Origin: Planctomycetaceae bacterium | GTDB taxonomy: Bacteria; Planctomycetota; Planctomycetia; Pirellulales; Pirellulaceae | Direction: 5' to 3' | Length of the DNA: 64,000 nt | Assembly (NCBI GenBank): GCA_002709045.1 | Contig: PAPJ01000008.1 | Span: 1 to 64,000, forward strand | Part shown: piece by piece, positions 62,866 through 64,000 of the stretch | Layout of the letters: each line of letters opens with the position of its first letter | Position numbering within the stretch: position 1 is the stretch's first letter | Translations under genes and position numbers: made by a program | Notes under the pieces: model-generated | Seen by the model: only the letters and a program-made list of their open reading frames with translations | Database searches by the model: none | What the model was told of the DNA's origin: nothing

Positions 62866-63862
62866 CGCTGGCAATGGTTTGTTCAACCTGAGATCGCTCA
62901 GTAGGATGTGCTGTCAGATTGAACTGTTGATCGGCCTGAACAACCTGTACGATATTATCTTCACCTTCAACGGATCGACCATAGCGATAGACCAACCCGG
63001 CAGCATACTCTAACGCTGCGTCTGTCGATGGTCCAGTGATCAGTGCATTTGGTCCTATAAAGCTGATGGGTTCGAGAAATGAGGTGCTGGTTGCATCTTC
63101 CATACGATGCATGTATTCCAACTGAGTATTTTCTTTATGATTACGTCCAACAATGACTTTCACCTGTTCATTAAATCGGAAGTGACGACCTACATTTAAT
63201 GCTTCATAATCCCAGCGGGTATCATTGATTTGAATCTGAATTAAATCGTGTACTTTCTTGCCGAATTCAGGTTCGGTTAATGCGCAGCCGGTCGAAGGAG
63301 TAGGGATCATAGCTTCTGTAAATCCAAAGTCACGAGCCAGCCGAATCAAGCCTTTACGACTACGTCCCTGAAAATCATAGAGCCTTTCACGATCAACAAG
63401 ACCATCGCGTTCAGGCTTAGTCGGCGGCAATAATTTTGCCGATAAAGGACGTAACAGAAGATCCTCAAGTCCTGAATTAGTGGAAATCACATTTAAATCA
63501 GAACGCTTCTGGCTCATCGGTCGTTGACCGACAACCTCCCCGCTAATGATAAACTGAGCATCCACTGCTTCCATAAATTTGTAAGCCCGTTCAAACATAT
63601 AAATTCGACAATCGACGCACGGGTTGGCACCTTTCCCATAGCCATACTGAGGCTCCCGTACCAAATCGAGGTAATCGTCTTCCTGACCAATTACAGTGAT
63701 ATTAGTCCCCAATGCACGTGCAGCCTGAGCAGAAGTATCCTGACAACATGTAAACATCGTTTTAAAGTTCAATGCTTCAACTTCAATTCCCTGCTCCTGC
63801 ATGATACGAATCGCAAGCATGCTGTCCAAGCCTCCGGAAAGTAGTGCAACGCAACGTTTCAT
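62843..63862 (-). CDS. PP-loop ATPase of tRNA thiolation type (ThiI/MnmA-like)
   Basis: A 339-residue cytoplasmic protein. The PP-loop SGGLDS lies at about 9-14. A CxxC in ANPCVDCRIYMF near residue 85 and a lone Cys in STGCAL near residue 197 could form the thiolation centre, as in MnmA. The fold is a N-type ATP pyrophosphatase followed by a helical/beta domain. The family is often annotated as a tRNA-uridine thiolase or methyltransferase, without a proven substrate. It converges on the DUF4129 gene with a 23-base overlap. Confidence 0.8.
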   Translation of the reverse strand: MKRCVALLSGGLDSMLAIRIMQEQGIEVEALNFKTMFTCCQDTSAQAARALGTNITVIGQEDDYLDLVREPQYGYGKGANPCVDCRIYMFERAYKFMEAVDAQFIISGEVVGQRPMSQKRSDLNVISTNSGLEDLLLRPLSAKLLPPTKPERDGLVDRERLYDFQGRSRKGLIRLARDFGFTEAMIPTPSTGCALTEPEFGKKVHDLIQIQINDTRWDYEALNVGRHFRFNEQVKVIVGRNHKENTQLEYMHRMEDATSTSFLEPISFIGPNALITGPSTDAALEYAAGLVYRYGRSVEGEDNIVQVVQADQQFNLTAHPTERSQVEQTIASVNSGPVQ

Positions 63863-63890
63863 ATCTTTCTCGCTATCTTTCTTAGCTTTA

Positions 63891-63922
63891 GTAGCAGACT
63901 ATTTGCATAAGTCTGCATCTAC
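63891..63922. repeat. Inverted repeat upstream of the PP-loop gene
   Basis: CAGACT and AGTCTG form a six-base stem around a nine-base loop, extended by GTAG and CTAC with a three-base bulge. It spans the stop codon of the partial gene at the right edge and the short gap before the PP-loop gene. It could be a leader hairpin or weak transcript-end structure. Confidence 0.35.
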
Positions 63923-64000
63923 TGCATCTCTTTACGATCGTTTAGAGTTTGATGTACCGATAACATTGATTCATCGTCAATTTCCCCTAATGACATTAGA
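63919..64000 (-). CDS. C-terminal end of a gene running off the right edge
   Basis: A minus-strand frame enters at the right edge and ends at a TAG at 63921-63919. The visible 26 residues read LMSLGEIDDESM then LSVHQTLNDRKEMQ, with a coding-like composition. The family cannot be judged from so short a piece. It would lie 56 bases upstream of the PP-loop gene on the same strand. Confidence 0.4.
   Translation of the reverse strand, partial: LMSLGEIDDESMLSVHQTLNDRKEMQ

Overview
The window looks like a chromosomal segment of a planctomycete (Planctomycetota, Pirellulales/Planctomycetales-like). I infer this from gene families that are typical of, or very abundant in, that phylum: two proteins with an N-terminal LEPR-XLL-type surface motif, a DUF1552/DUF1592 pair, a very large DUF6797-type cytochrome c protein, two sulfatases, a DUF1080 hydrolase, and several twin-arginine Gfo/Idh/MocA proteins. 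No rRNA, tRNA, CRISPR, insertion sequence or phage gene was recognised. Gene density is high, base composition looks even by eye, and no gap without a gene exceeds 300 bases.

Layout. 1-526: the N-terminal end of a surface protein leaving the window at the left. 809-13319: a Gfo/Idh/MocA oxidoreductase; a minus-strand run of an esterase-like hydrolase, an M81/MlrC-like peptidase, an EEP phosphatase/nuclease and a GIDE-LemA-TerB fusion; an acidic dockerin/PPC surface protein overlapping a DUF805-SRPBCC membrane protein by 4 bases; a PqaA-like protein; and a DUF2237 protein. 13461-14414: an exported TIM-barrel isomerase. 14458-33906: about 19 kb with 15 consecutive minus-strand genes, many overlapping or within 30 bases of each other. 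They encode a Tat-exported unknown, two sulfatases, a cyclase, an AhpD-like protein with an in-frame TGA, two Gfo/Idh/MocA proteins, a TauD-like dioxygenase, an MFS transporter, a sialidase-fold protein, an EEP protein, a DHDPS/NAL-family lyase, an unknown, and the DUF1592/DUF1552 pair. This reads as a catabolic island for an imported, possibly sulfated, sugar or sugar acid. The substrate is inference.

34076-48212: a LamG-metallophosphatase and a lactonase; a methyltransferase; DUF1080; an exported unknown; an S41 peptidase; the giant cytochrome c protein; a PHP hydrolase; a PhyH oxygenase; and a trypsin-like protease. 48398-49535: a Cys-rich exported protein, then a small secreted protein with two copies of a YHS/TRASH-like Cys motif, a hairpin-rich leader and a strong terminator. 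49637-57107: a DPP-IV-like peptidase; a 59-residue protein; a SpoIIE-type phosphatase with a degenerate receiver; a membrane protein fusing a PhnD-like binding domain to a patatin whose catalytic residues are separated by four membrane segments; and a DUF4105 protein. 57286-62865: an aminotransferase and a MoxR-DUF58-DUF4129 operon. 62843-63862: a PP-loop tRNA-modification-like enzyme. A partial gene runs off the right edge.

The most notable item is the AhpD-like gene at 27348-27932. An in-frame TGA sits exactly where the family has the second Cys of its CxxC centre. Starting 18 bases after it is a 6-bp hairpin with a GGUCU loop, which resembles a bacterial SECIS element. I read it as a probable selenoprotein.
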